Of a stretch of 64,000 nt of DNA, positions 29,982 to 40,070 are shown in pieces. This DNA comes from Prosthecochloris ethylica (GTDB taxonomy: Bacteria; Bacteroidota; Chlorobiia; Chlorobiales; Chlorobiaceae). The position numbers and the translations under genes were made by a program. Under the pieces are notes generated by a model that was given only the letters and a program-made list of their open reading frames with translations, had not been told where the DNA came from and did not search any database. The stretch is from the NCBI RefSeq assembly GCF_015234275.1, contig NZ_JADGII010000010.1; one strand, given 5' to 3'. Positions within the stretch are counted from its first letter, which is position 1. Each line of letters opens with the position of its first letter.

Positions 29982-31430
29982 TCAGGATTTCATCAGAATA
30001 ATGCGGGGAAGTTTCGCCCTGCGCATGCCGCCTTCAGCAAGCTCCCAGCTCACCTCCTGCTGATCTTCATCGTCAACCACCCGCTGCGGCCATTCAGCCG
30101 CAACATGCAGATACGCCACCAGTTCCGCAAGCCCCTGGCGGAGCGGATGACGCGCAATCACCTCACCAAGCGTCACCTGATCTTGCTCCCGCAGCTCACG
30201 CCTGATTGTAGCGATCAGCTCTCTCCGGTCAACCACCACCTGCGAGAACAAGGCCTCTGTATCGATATCCGCCTCACCCTCCTCGAGCTCGATATCGCGG
30301 ATCACCGGGCGGTGAGGTGGACGATAGAGCGGGCGCTCCAGCGGAAGCTCTATCGATGCCCAGGGCTCCTCCATCTGCGCAAACCAGCCCCGAGGAGCAT
30401 CATCGCGTACCGCCAGCGCATGAGTCTCGATATCACGCAGAATCGTCATGATCCGCCGATTCTCCAGCCAGGCCTGATCATCGAGGAACCGACGCAACTG
30501 CTCCGAGAGCTGAGCAACCATCTTCTGCGTATGCTCCCCAGCCTCCAGCCAGTCGTAATGTACCCGGTGCAGGCGCGCATCGGGCCGAAGTTCCCGCACC
30601 GGATCCAGCAGAAGTACCCCGTCGAGCATCCGGCTGAACTCCTCCTGGCGCGTCTGCGACATCAGAAAATCCCAGAACGCCCGAAAACTTCTCCCCTGGT
30701 CAGACTCCGCAATCGCATCACGCTCTCCCATAATCTCCTCCAGCAGCTCTCCCTTACCGCCTTCCCATAACGCAATGCGCTCTCGCACACGTCGATCAAG
30801 CGACCGAAAATTCTGCTCCACCTCACGAAAATCACCCAGCAGCTCACGCGCCATTTGCAGAAACTGCTGGAACCGGTCTTTCAATGCCGTTTCATCAAGC
30901 AGCGGCAGATCCCCATCCGCAACGCGCGCAATCTCCTCATCGATCTCTGCTCGCCGTTTTTCCAATTCCTCAATACGCACCTGCGGATCCGTCTGGCTGC
31001 CCTCGCTCATCTGCCGCAACAAATCGAACAGCACCAGCAACCGCGACTCCGTTCCAACGAACGTCCGCTCCGTCAACCCTTCAAGCCAAGTGAGAGCCTT
31101 CTCCGTCGCCGGCATCAGGTCAAAATGCGGCTCATCCGTCCCCGACGGATAAAACTTGCGCAGCCAACCCTTCTCGTTCTCCGCCCACTCGTTCAGGTAC
31201 GAACGGGCCGACCCCGGAAACAGCTCCTCATCCCCCAACTGCTCACGCAACGCAAACAGCTCGTCCTCCAGCATCTCCTCCAGGTCCGCCTGAGGCAGAA
31301 CCCGCACGTTCGGCACAATAAACACCCGATGCAAAAACCCCGCAATAAACGGAGCATGCTGCGCCCGCAACAACCGCCAAGCCGGATGGCTCAGGCGAAG
31401 CACATCGAGTGTCATATAATCAAGTGCCAT
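29982..31430 (-). CDS. jetA: Wadjet kleisin-like subunit JetA (DUF3375)
   Basis: The first gene of the Wadjet operon encodes a 482-residue DUF3375 protein, the kleisin (MukF-like) that closes the SMC ring. Typical features are the N-terminal LSHPAWRLLRAQHAPFIAGFL, the central EKALTWLEGLTERTFVGTESRL segment and the long helical region up to a C-terminal helical/winged domain (ELIATIRRELREQDQVTLGEVI). Order jetA-jetB-jetC-jetD is the standard type I Wadjet arrangement. The promoter should lie in 31431-31724, between this gene and the CRISPR array. Confidence 0.92.
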   Translation of the reverse strand: MALDYMTLDVLRLSHPAWRLLRAQHAPFIAGFLHRVFIVPNVRVLPQADLEEMLEDELFALREQLGDEELFPGSARSYLNEWAENEKGWLRKFYPSGTDEPHFDLMPATEKALTWLEGLTERTFVGTESRLLVLFDLLRQMSEGSQTDPQVRIEELEKRRAEIDEEIARVADGDLPLLDETALKDRFQQFLQMARELLGDFREVEQNFRSLDRRVRERIALWEGGKGELLEEIMGERDAIAESDQGRSFRAFWDFLMSQTRQEEFSRMLDGVLLLDPVRELRPDARLHRVHYDWLEAGEHTQKMVAQLSEQLRRFLDDQAWLENRRIMTILRDIETHALAVRDDAPRGWFAQMEEPWASIELPLERPLYRPPHRPVIRDIELEEGEADIDTEALFSQVVVDRRELIATIRRELREQDQVTLGEVIARHPLRQGLAELVAYLHVAAEWPQRVVDDEDQQEVSWELAEGGMRRAKLPRIILMKS

Positions 31431-31724
31431 AGAGAAATATCAAAACCTGCTGTACAGAACGTCCTCCCACCGACCGTGATCAGCTTGATCCTGCCTCAGG
31501 ATCAAGGAACAGGAACATATGCAATAGTAAGCAGAAATAGAAAATCACCCAATGGGAGGGTTGAAAACTATGCCGATCAACCGAAAAAGTAATGAAACAC
31601 AAAGGCGCGAGAAGAACCAACAAGTTGATGACAATCCACTCACACGTAGGGCACGACCATCTTCTGCTCTAAGCTTTGCTCGATCCCCACAGTTTCAATC
31701 CACCAGGATCAACGCTGACCTCAT
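31431..31724. other. Region between jetA and the leader-distal end of the CRISPR array
   Basis: About 294 bases with no convincing gene. It must hold the minus-strand jetA promoter. Next to the array, 31691-31703 (AGTTTCAATCCAC) resembles the start of the CRISPR repeat with a few differences, possibly a degenerate repeat fragment left by array truncation. Confidence 0.5.
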
Positions 31725-34700
31725 ATTTCAATTCCACATTGGTGCAATTACAAGGTAAGCGCAAGAGCTTTGCGATGGCTCACGGGACGATATTTCAATT
31801 CCACATTGGTGCAATTACAAGATTCACTTGCCAAGGAGCGGGAGTATGCAGAGAAAGCCATTTCAATTCCACATTGGTGCAATTACAAGCACTGATCTAT
31901 ACCTCGATGTCAACCCTTTTTCTTCAATTTCAATTCCACATTGGTGCAATTACAAGAGAAATGAGAATGGAGGTAAGTCAGGTGATTACTGTATTTCAAT
32001 TCCACATTGGTGCAATTACAAGCAGCCATGATAAGACAGATTGAGTTGATGAAAAGTATTTCAATTCCACATTGGTGCAATTACAAGGATTTTCCGGCCT
32101 TGCAGTTTGCCGCTCCTTGAGGTATTTCAATTCCACATTGGTGCAATTACAAGTAACTGCGCCAGCATCAGACGCATCAACAACAACGTCATTTCAATTC
32201 CACATTGGTGCAATTACAAGGCTTTCGAGGAGTACGAATTTACGGCCGCAACGGCGTATTTCAATTCCACATTGGTGCAATTACAAGGGCTGACGCGATG
32301 AATGAAGAAATCTTGATCCTTTTATTTCAATTCCACATTGGTGCAATTACAAGCTGCTGCGGAGTATGGTGACCGGCTCACAGTGATTGAATTTCAATTC
32401 CACATTGGTGCAATTACAAGGCGAAGTCTGCAGCATTTTTTACCCGGTTTTTGTGAATTTCAATTCCACATTTGTGCAATTACAAGCCGATATATCTGTC
32501 GTTTTCCCATGCTCCCCCGGACATTTCAATTCCACATTTGTGCAATTACAAGTATCATGCCAGAAGAGCAAAAAGCGTAGGGCTAATTGAATTTCAATTC
32601 CACATTGGTGCAATTACAAGATGGTTGTCAAATCGGGGTGTCGTCTTCAGGAATATATTTCAATTCCACATTGGTGCAATTACAAGCAGGCTTCCAGCTG
32701 AGCAATCGTTGCGTTAGTACCGCATTTCAATTCCACATTGGTGCAATTACAAGCGATCGGCAAAGCCGTAGATTGGCAGCGAGTCCGAATTTCAATTCCA
32801 CATTGGTGCAATTACAAGGCGATGAGGTCGACCGGCACATGACGGCCCTCGATCTATTTCAATTCCACATTGGTGCAATTACAAGATGGCGGTGAAACGC
32901 GCCCAGAACAAGGCGATTGTGAATTTCAATTCCACATTGGTGCAATTACAAGCCGTTGCGGGTGTGCTTCAAGATCTACAGGCGCACCCAATTTCAATTC
33001 CACATTGGTGCAATTACAAGGTTGCCACATCTGATCGGGAATAGCCGACCATGCCTGAATTTCAATTCCACATTGGTGCAATTACAAGCTCCCACGACAG
33101 CCAGGCAGAAAAGCCTCCGGCTACGAATTTCAATTCCACATTGGTGCAATTACAAGCACGGCGGTCGCACACGCTTCTTGATTCTGCGTCAGAATTTCAA
33201 TTCCACATTGGTGCAATTACAAGGGGGATATGTATGCCCGTTCAAAACCAGTTCAAACATATTTCAATTCCACATTGGTGCAATTACAAGAAAGGTCCGT
33301 CAATTTTGCCGTAACGGAGATGCTGCATTTCAATTCCACATTGGTGCAATTACAAGAAAACCCGCCGGGAACGTTGCGTCAGGGGAGATGTAATTTCAAT
33401 TCCACATTGGTGCAATTACAAGCGGCGATCCGAGGTGGAGCTGCAGGCGCAAAAACGTCATTTCAATTCCACATTGGTGCAATTACAAGGAATTGCCGCC
33501 GAAAAGGGCGGATTTTTCACAAAGACATTTCAATTCCACATTGGTGCAATTACAAGGCAACGGCTACATTGTTCCGCATGACAAAATTACAGAATTTCAA
33601 TTCCACATTGGTGCAATTACAAGGACACTCATACTCTGATATGGGGCCAGCGCATGGAGATTTCAATTCCACATTGGTGCAATTACAAGGAGGCCAATGA
33701 GCTGAAGATGATTATCGACAGCTACAAATTTCAATTCCACATTGGTGCAATTACAAGCGCTTTACGTCGGAGTATGGCTGGAGGATCGAGCAAATATTTC
33801 AATTCCACATTGGTGCAATTACAAGGAAAAAGCCATGAGGGCGTTCAAAAACTTCGAGAGCATTTCAATTCCACATTGGTGCAATTACAAGTCAGAAATC
33901 TTATCAAAAAAAACCATTTGGCAATGTATTTCAATTCCACATTGGTGCAATTACAAGACGCCAGCCCCTGAAGGGTCTCTTTCCCTGCAAGAAATTTCAA
34001 TTCCACATTGGTGCAATTACAAGGTACATCAGATAGATCAATGTGTTTGTGCAGGTGTTGATTTCAATTCCACATTGGTGCAATTACAAGCCTGAAGCTC
34101 TCGCTCACCGAGAGGGTCGGATGACCTGATTTCAATTCCACATTGGTGCAATTACAAGGACCAGCGGCTGTTTTCGTGCCGGCAGGCGGGCTGCAAATTT
34201 CAATTCCACATTGGTGCAATTACAAGATAACAATTTATGGATTGGACAAAAACAGCCTTTATAGATTTCAATTCCACATTGGTGCAATTACAAGAAACGA
34301 TTTCCGCTACGTTGCGTTGGAAATGACCGTATTTCAATTCCACATTGGTGCAATTACAAGACGAGCGGGAGATTTTTGAAAGGGGGATGTGATATGATTT
34401 CAATTCCACATTGGTGCAATTACAAGGCTTGCGTCCCGTGGGCAGGCCACGCGTAGCTATTATTTCAATTCCACATTGGTGCAATTACAAGCCCGGGGGA
34501 TAAACGATGGCATTTACGGTTCTTCCGCATTTCAATTCCACATTGGTGCAATTACAAGGCAAACCGGCTGCGACTCATCACCAGCAGGAATAACGAATTT
34601 CAATTCCACATTGGTGCAATTACAAGGAGAGTGGGGCGATAGAATCAGGTTTTGCTTTCCTTGATTTCAATTCCACATTGGTGCAATTACAAGCACCTCG

Positions 34701-34759
34701 GCTTCCTCGAAGACGACGGGCGAGATCACATTTCAATTCCACATTGGTGCAATTACAAG
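31725..34759 (-). CRISPR. CRISPR array, 46 repeats and 45 spacers, type I-B
   Basis: I located 46 copies of a 30-base repeat (plus strand starts ATTTCAATTC, ends CAATTACAAG) spaced every 65-70 bases, giving spacers of about 35-40 nt. Read on the minus strand the repeat ends ATTGAAAT, matching the 8-nt 5' handle style of type I-B crRNAs. The array is therefore probably transcribed leftward, with its leader at 34760-34991 next to the minus-strand cas genes. Repeats at 32457 and 32523 share one substitution (CACATTTGTGC instead of CACATTGGTGC); the others I read look identical. Leader-distal repeats are well preserved, so decay is minimal. Confidence 0.97.
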
Positions 34760-34991
34760 CCGTGAGGTAAACGGCTGAAGAAGGGCGATTTTATTGATGT
34801 CTGATCACTAAAATCGCTGAAATTTGTCGTCACGTTGTGATAACCGAAAAAAACCGGGACTCCGACGACATTTTTAATTTATTACTTTCATTGCAGATAG
34901 TAAAACAAAGCTGGTTTTTTCGGCAGGTTTTCCGCTCTCTAACAGGTTTATCTCGGCTGCCCGACGACATCTTTTTCAATACATAGACAGG
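34760..34991 (-). promoter_or_regulatory. CRISPR leader
   Basis: An AT-rich, gene-free 232-base stretch separates cas4 from the first repeat, on the upstream side for leftward transcription. It contains two copies of a CCGACGACAT-centred motif followed by T-rich sequence (about 34863 and 34961, roughly 98 bases apart) and an inverted repeat close to the first repeat. These are candidate leader/integration signals. Confidence 0.7.
34785..34817. repeat. Inverted repeat in the CRISPR leader
   Basis: GCGATTTTA (34785-34793) and TAAAATCGC (34809-34817) are perfect inverted 9-mers around a 15-base spacer, 26 bases from the first CRISPR repeat. No T-run follows, so a protein-binding or architectural site is more likely than a terminator. 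Confidence 0.7.
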
Positions 34992-35492
34992 CTAAGCCCA
35001 GCAAAATTCATAATATGCACATGATTTACAGAACTTTTTGTTGATCCGCTCTGGAGGGGCTTCCTGATGTACAATGACCGTCATATCATCGAAAACCCCC
35101 TGGATTTTCTGCTCGTCATCTTTTGTTAATTCAACCTGAAGAGTTTTCTTGAGCTTCGGGTAGTCAAGCCTTCCTGTAACATCCACCATTCCTGATATTT
35201 TAAGATAATACAGATAATATTTAAGCTGCCAGAGATGGGCTTCTTCCATCTTATCCGATTTTTTTACCTCATGCACCACCTTATGTCGTTTATCGTAGAA
35301 ATCGAGTACGGCACCATCGCTTAGCTGAATTTCATGCCGCTCGTCAGGATAGGTAGTTTCACTGATGAACTTGCCTTCCTCCACGGCATTGAAATCGCTC
35401 TCAAACTGCAATTGCCGATCGAATAGCCACAATTTTCGGTGACAAATGAAATAGTAGCTGATTTTTGTTCCGTTGACTCTTGGATTGAGCAT
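34992..35492 (-). CDS. cas4: CRISPR-associated exonuclease Cas4
   Basis: Cas4 trims and PAM-selects prespacers for integration by Cas1-Cas2. The 166-residue protein has a RecB-like nuclease core (VLDFYDKRHKVVHEVKKSDKMEEAH, read in parts: D...EVKK) and iron-sulfur cysteines: one in YFICHRKLWLF near the N-terminus and three in FCKSCAYYEFCWA at the C-terminus. It is the last cas gene, 6 bp after cas2 and next to the leader. In most type I-B operons cas4 precedes cas1, so this order is unusual. Confidence 0.93.
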   Translation of the reverse strand: MLNPRVNGTKISYYFICHRKLWLFDRQLQFESDFNAVEEGKFISETTYPDERHEIQLSDGAVLDFYDKRHKVVHEVKKSDKMEEAHLWQLKYYLYYLKISGMVDVTGRLDYPKLKKTLQVELTKDDEQKIQGVFDDMTVIVHQEAPPERINKKFCKSCAYYEFCWA

Positions 35493-35498
35493 GGAGCA

Positions 35499-35759
35499 TC
35501 AGATAAAATTGGATGCTGGACGTTTTTCCGTCCCGATAATTTCCTTGTTCATGTATTTCCCGTTCAACTCAAAAAAGATAACAGAATCTGTTTCGTCATT
35601 GCAAAGCTTTGCTGCCTCATATTTCAATTTCTGATAGGAAGCAGGAGTCATCTCGCCTTCGAAAACCGAATTCTGGATATGATGAAGATACCGTCGAAAT
35701 ATTTTCAGCATTTTTCCAACACGCTTCTCTCCGACGTCATAAACGGCTATGTAGTACAT
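35499..35759 (-). CDS. cas2: CRISPR-associated endoribonuclease-fold protein Cas2
   Basis: An 86-residue Cas2 that forms the integration complex with Cas1. It begins MYYIAVYDVGEKRVGKMLKI, with the conserved aspartate after the first beta strand, and has the ferredoxin-like QNSVFEGEMT segment and DSVIFFEL strand. It lies 27 bp after cas1 and 6 bp before cas4. GC content is intermediate between the AT-rich effector genes and cas1/cas6. Confidence 0.95.
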   Translation of the reverse strand: MYYIAVYDVGEKRVGKMLKIFRRYLHHIQNSVFEGEMTPASYQKLKYEAAKLCNDETDSVIFFELNGKYMNKEIIGTEKRPASNFI

Positions 35760-35786
35760 CTTTGTTAAGAATTTAAGATTAGAAAA

Positions 35787-36941
35787 CTACCACCAACTTC
35801 TGAACGCCTGGTAGGATTCTTCGCCGATAAGGTGCTTGATGAGCTTATAACATTCGAGACGGATGAGTCTGCGATACGAAACACTCCTGCCGAGACCGCG
35901 ATGCTTTATGGTTGTACGCATCCTCTCTTCAAATTCCTTGACCACGATTTTTCGACCTGCATCGTTCAGATGGCAGAAATTCAGAGCACTGGTAAAATGC
36001 TTGGCCTGAATTGCCCTGGTGTTGACCAGTTTGAAAATCATCCTGTCAACAAACATTGGCTTAAACACCTCCGACAGGTCGAGAGCAAGGGAAAACCTGC
36101 GCTCTGAAGGCTCATGAAGAAAGGATACTGTAGGGTTGAGCTGCGTCCGGTAAATTTCCGTAAGGCACGCCGAGTACATCAAGCTGTTACCGAATGACAC
36201 CAGTGCATTGACCGCATTGTCCGGCGGCCGTTTTACCCGTTCCGAAAATGAAAAGGCTGGATCGGCCGAACGAAGCAGATGCTGCCATACCTGATAGTAC
36301 ACCTTGCGGATATTCCCTTCTATCCCCATCAGTTCAGGTATGTCATGGGCACCAGCTATTCCAGCCGAAAGGGATTCGACCTGTGTGATGGCATGAAAGA
36401 GCAACTCAAGGCTGTCATGACCCAAAGCTCCATGCCGGGAATCAGCTGTATAGTATTTCAAGTTACGGAGGATATTCGCCGCTGCCGCACCAATAAATTC
36501 ATGGGCAAGTACCATCCGCTTTTTCCTTGAACTGTAGTGCTTCACCTGATGCACGACAACATATCCAGAGAGCAGATGTTCCCGTGGATAGTATGACCCT
36601 GAATAAAAACCGTAATAGTTGAACAGGTGCAGGGGAATACGGTTCCTGGTCAGGAAATTCAGGAATTTCGAATTGAAATTGACTTCCCCGAAAACAAAAA
36701 ACGAGTCGATGTTATTTACCGGAATCACTCTCCTCCCGGAGGTATCGAGCAATGTCTCATCAACTGGATTGAGCGCATAGGTCTCCAGCTCATCCGGCTC
36801 AAGATAGAGCGAAGGATCAGTTTCAACCGTCACCTCCTCCTGTGTCGCATACGGCACAAAACAAATGGTGTTCTCCTTGCGCATGAGAACACCGTTCGAG
36901 AAAATGTAAAACGGCTGTTTTGTCGGGATTGAGGGTGGCAT
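35787..36941 (-). CDS. cas1: CRISPR-associated integrase Cas1
   Basis: The spacer integrase. The 384-residue protein has an N-terminal beta domain (NNIDSFFVFGEVNFNSKFL) and the helical catalytic domain with the metal ligands: E in GIEGNIRKVYY, H in FLHEPSERRFSL and D in ALDLSEVFKP. It is slightly longer than many Cas1 proteins because of an N-terminal extension (MPPSIPTKQPFYIF); an internal ATG at MRKENTI is an alternative start. It follows cas3 by 7 bp. Its base composition is much less AT-rich than cas3. Confidence 0.96.
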   Translation of the reverse strand: MPPSIPTKQPFYIFSNGVLMRKENTICFVPYATQEEVTVETDPSLYLEPDELETYALNPVDETLLDTSGRRVIPVNNIDSFFVFGEVNFNSKFLNFLTRNRIPLHLFNYYGFYSGSYYPREHLLSGYVVVHQVKHYSSRKKRMVLAHEFIGAAAANILRNLKYYTADSRHGALGHDSLELLFHAITQVESLSAGIAGAHDIPELMGIEGNIRKVYYQVWQHLLRSADPAFSFSERVKRPPDNAVNALVSFGNSLMYSACLTEIYRTQLNPTVSFLHEPSERRFSLALDLSEVFKPMFVDRMIFKLVNTRAIQAKHFTSALNFCHLNDAGRKIVVKEFEERMRTTIKHRGLGRSVSYRRLIRLECYKLIKHLIGEESYQAFRSWW

Positions 36942-36948
36942 AAACGAC

Positions 36949-39375
36949 TTAAATGAGAAAATTTTCTATTCCTGTAAGGCAAAGACCCTTTTCAAATGAA
37001 TAAGCATCCTTTTGAACTAATTTCTTAATCCCTAAAACATCTTCGGTAGCTTGGGGAGCAAATCCTTGTTGTGATTCATGTAGTCGAATCACAACAACTC
37101 TATCAGACATTGAACGCAAATGAGCTTCTAGCTCAACATTCAGTTTTCTTGCCTCCTCAAAAGGCTTTCTGCCTTGAACTTTTTCCTGAAATTCTACTAA
37201 TTCCTCAAAAGCATCATCGTTTTCATCTCTTGGCACATAATAACAGTGTTTTTCTCCGTATAATTTTTCATCTATTAATTTAAACTGTCCAAGCGTTTCA
37301 AATTGCGCATTTTGAAGACATTTTATCATATCAATTTTATCAAGTCTATTTTTTAAACCTGTCTGATAATGCCATCCAATGTTAAGACCGCCGACTTTTT
37401 CCTTGAAAAACTTAGCCTGAATTTCAAAAAGGTCTTTTTCAAAAATCTCTCCTGCAATATTTTCCTTACAAAAAGAAAGAAATTTTTTTCCAACCTCATC
37501 TCTGTAGATCAAATTTGCACGTAGGCTATTTTTTTCTTTATCCCGAAGCTCAAAAAAATATACCTTTCCTTTTTCAGGATTCCCATTACGATTACATCGT
37601 CCAGCAGATTGAATCAAACTGGGCAGAGGACATAAATCTCGATAAAGCACAGGAAAATCAATATCAACACCTGCTTCGATAAGTTGTGTTGAAATCAAAA
37701 CAATACGTTTACCAGACTTTAACTTGTCCTCACAATATTCAATTTTTGCTTTTCGATCTTCAAGGTGAAAGTGGGTATTCAGTAAAATATAAATATCGGG
37801 CTGACTCTGAAATTTATCATACAGATCTTTCGTATCTTTAATTGTGTTGAGAATAATAAGACATGATCCCTTTTGTTTAAGAATTTCATCGACCAAATCG
37901 TCTATAGTAAAAGCATTGTCATCAATTCGTTTAACTACATAGCGATTAAATATTTCGTTGGAAAAATGAGATTTAGCATTCAACAATTCTCGGTTTTTAG
38001 CCTCATTGTATTTTGGATAATTTTGGAAAAGATTTCGTGCTGATTTTCCGTTATCAGTTTTTTCTTCAATTTCTAAATATGGCATAGTAGCTGTTGACAG
38101 AATTGCATAACTGTCAAACCTTTTACAAAATTCATCGACCAAAGCAGCGAAGAATATATATAATCTTGGAGGAAGCGCCTGAACTTCATCAATCAGAAAG
38201 ATCCGTTTTGAAAAATTCGGCAGCTTCAAAAGTTCGGAATTTCTATTGCTGACAAGTGTCTCAAAAAATCGCACAAAAGTCGTGATGATAAACGGATGAT
38301 CAAAAGTTTCTTCTGAGAAAACGCGACGCAAAAGCTCCTGAAGTTTTTTTGGGTCGCTATCGCTTCTTTCCAAAAGAGATTGAATTTCCTTATTCTCGGA
38401 TTTTGAATCAACCCTTAAAATTAACTCTCCCCCAAAAATATCCTTGGCTATGGCGTCAACTTGTTCGGTAATGGAAAGAAACGGAAGTGCATAAAGAATA
38501 TCATGCTCAGGATTACGCTTGATAATTTCATTTGCTAACGCAAGAAGCATTATTGTTTTGCCTGAACCTGTCGGCGATGTCAGCGTAAAAACTCTTTCGG
38601 CATGGTCAAGTTTTGAATTGAGATGTTCCAGAGCTTCATTTCTGATTTCAGTCCGCAAACAGTTTAAGGGATTATCTTTCATATATTGGCTTAGCCTTTC
38701 CTCTAAATTCGGTGTATATATTTTACGCAACCGATTTCCGACAATGACTCTTTGATAGCCATCATTATTACCCGCATCGCGTTTATCAGCCTCAATTAAG
38801 CACGCAAAACCAAATTGTGTATTATGAAAGAAATGTAATGGATTTTGAATTTTTGCATAAAAAAGAGATTGGGATCTATCAATAACTTGCGTTGCCTCTA
38901 CTTCAGATAAATTCATTGAGAATTCTTGATGAGGAAGTAAAGCTTGAAGAAATTCAGAAATCGGGAGGTCAGGTTTTGAAAGCAAATATTTTTTTAGATT
39001 TTCACGCGGTTCTTCAGCAAAAAAACCATTTTCCAGATCAGGCAAATTCCCATGATGTTTCGCAATAATTGTTGCAACACAAAATATTACTTCTAAGTTT
39101 CTGCCAAACCAACTTTCAAAAAGAGTACGATTACTCTGCAAAAATAAAAACCATGAAAACGCTGATAGATATGAATGATTATCATACCCCGTTTTATTTC
39201 CATCTAACTTGTTTTGAAAATTTGAATTAATTTTCCCCAAATCATGAAAGAGTGATACTATTTCAACAATTTTTGAATCCCAACGCCTTCGAGCCTTTTC
39301 AGCCACACCCTTCAAGTGATCATGTAATAACATGTCTGGATGTGACTTAATTTTTTGTTTTAAATCAATATCCAT
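36949..39375 (-). CDS. cas3: CRISPR-associated helicase-nuclease Cas3 (HD plus DExH)
   Basis: Cas3 degrades DNA bound by Cascade. The 808 residues start with an HD nuclease domain (LLHDHLKGVAEKA and SLFHDLGKINSNFQ) and continue with a superfamily 2 helicase: Walker A (TSPTGSGKTIMLL), DEVQ box (FLIDEVQAL), SAT (LSTATMP) and motif VI (SAGRCNRNG). The reading frame overlaps cas5 by 16 bp. The DNA is very AT-rich (a sample line at 37981 is 20 G/C of 60), unlike cas1 next to it (33 of 60 at 36181). Confidence 0.95.
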   Translation of the reverse strand: MDIDLKQKIKSHPDMLLHDHLKGVAEKARRRWDSKIVEIVSLFHDLGKINSNFQNKLDGNKTGYDNHSYLSAFSWFLFLQSNRTLFESWFGRNLEVIFCVATIIAKHHGNLPDLENGFFAEEPRENLKKYLLSKPDLPISEFLQALLPHQEFSMNLSEVEATQVIDRSQSLFYAKIQNPLHFFHNTQFGFACLIEADKRDAGNNDGYQRVIVGNRLRKIYTPNLEERLSQYMKDNPLNCLRTEIRNEALEHLNSKLDHAERVFTLTSPTGSGKTIMLLALANEIIKRNPEHDILYALPFLSITEQVDAIAKDIFGGELILRVDSKSENKEIQSLLERSDSDPKKLQELLRRVFSEETFDHPFIITTFVRFFETLVSNRNSELLKLPNFSKRIFLIDEVQALPPRLYIFFAALVDEFCKRFDSYAILSTATMPYLEIEEKTDNGKSARNLFQNYPKYNEAKNRELLNAKSHFSNEIFNRYVVKRIDDNAFTIDDLVDEILKQKGSCLIILNTIKDTKDLYDKFQSQPDIYILLNTHFHLEDRKAKIEYCEDKLKSGKRIVLISTQLIEAGVDIDFPVLYRDLCPLPSLIQSAGRCNRNGNPEKGKVYFFELRDKEKNSLRANLIYRDEVGKKFLSFCKENIAGEIFEKDLFEIQAKFFKEKVGGLNIGWHYQTGLKNRLDKIDMIKCLQNAQFETLGQFKLIDEKLYGEKHCYYVPRDENDDAFEELVEFQEKVQGRKPFEEARKLNVELEAHLRSMSDRVVVIRLHESQQGFAPQATEDVLGIKKLVQKDAYSFEKGLCLTGIENFLI

Positions 39376-40070
39376 CTTGATCCATCGCTAAATTGATAGT
39401 GGAGATTTTCTTTAACCGGAATTTCATTTTGCTCCGAAGGATATAGCACTTCGACATACTTATCGGGTAAGTTCCAGAAATCATCATTTTGATATGTCGG
39501 TACACGTTCAAAACCCAATCGAATTTGTTTTCCCTCTCGCATTATTTCACCCATATCGATACCACAGTTTTTAGTGACAAACGCTTTTGTTTCAAACTCT
39601 CCGGTTTGCTCGATAAATAGTCCTTTTTCAATCAGAACAAGATTTGCCGGGCAATTATGCAGTCCTAAAATGGGTGTAAATTTTGCTTCACTATTTTCAA
39701 TAGCTGAGATAAACTGATCAAATAACAATTGAGAACGCGAATCTTTGAGCGCAAGAGCAAGAATAAAATCTGGATTTCGAAGAAATTCCATTTGTTTTGG
39801 CGCTTTTTCAAACAGGTCAGATGCTTTGCGCAAGGTAAAAGCCCAAGATTCCTTTTTGACAGCATTTTTAATCTGAACACCATAAAGCAAATCTTCTGAA
39901 AGTTCAGGAAATCGATTTTTCATGGCATCTCGCTCAATTCCGAGAACAGCGCCTATCATTCCGATAAGCGCTGTTTTGGTAATGAAATCGTGAGTCAGCG
40001 GATTGTTATTTGTTTCAGGTTTCTTAAAATGCGCCCAATTGCCTGAAACATGAATTAATGCTCCATTCAT
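39360..40070 (-). CDS. cas5: Cascade subunit Cas5 (type I-B)
   Basis: This RAMP protein caps the crRNA 5' handle in Cascade. The 236 residues begin with the family start (GALIHVSGNWAHFKKPETN, then NPLTHDFITKTALIGMIGAVLG) and end in a YPSEQNEIPV...FSDGSRWILI segment. It overlaps cas7 by 4 bp and cas3 by 16 bp, within the AT-rich effector block. Confidence 0.9.
   Translation of the reverse strand: MNGALIHVSGNWAHFKKPETNNNPLTHDFITKTALIGMIGAVLGIERDAMKNRFPELSEDLLYGVQIKNAVKKESWAFTLRKASDLFEKAPKQMEFLRNPDFILALALKDSRSQLLFDQFISAIENSEAKFTPILGLHNCPANLVLIEKGLFIEQTGEFETKAFVTKNCGIDMGEIMREGKQIRLGFERVPTYQNDDFWNLPDKYVEVLYPSEQNEIPVKENLHYQFSDGSRWILI

Noticed and set aside
31691..31703. A 47th, degenerate CRISPR repeat
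   Set aside because: It is only about 35 bases from the first full repeat instead of about 66, and only the first part matches; noted as a fragment, not counted.
31676..34664. Several open frames across the CRISPR array with repeated NSTLVQLQ or FQFHIGAIT peptides
   Set aside because: They are translations of the repeat in different phases and not genes.
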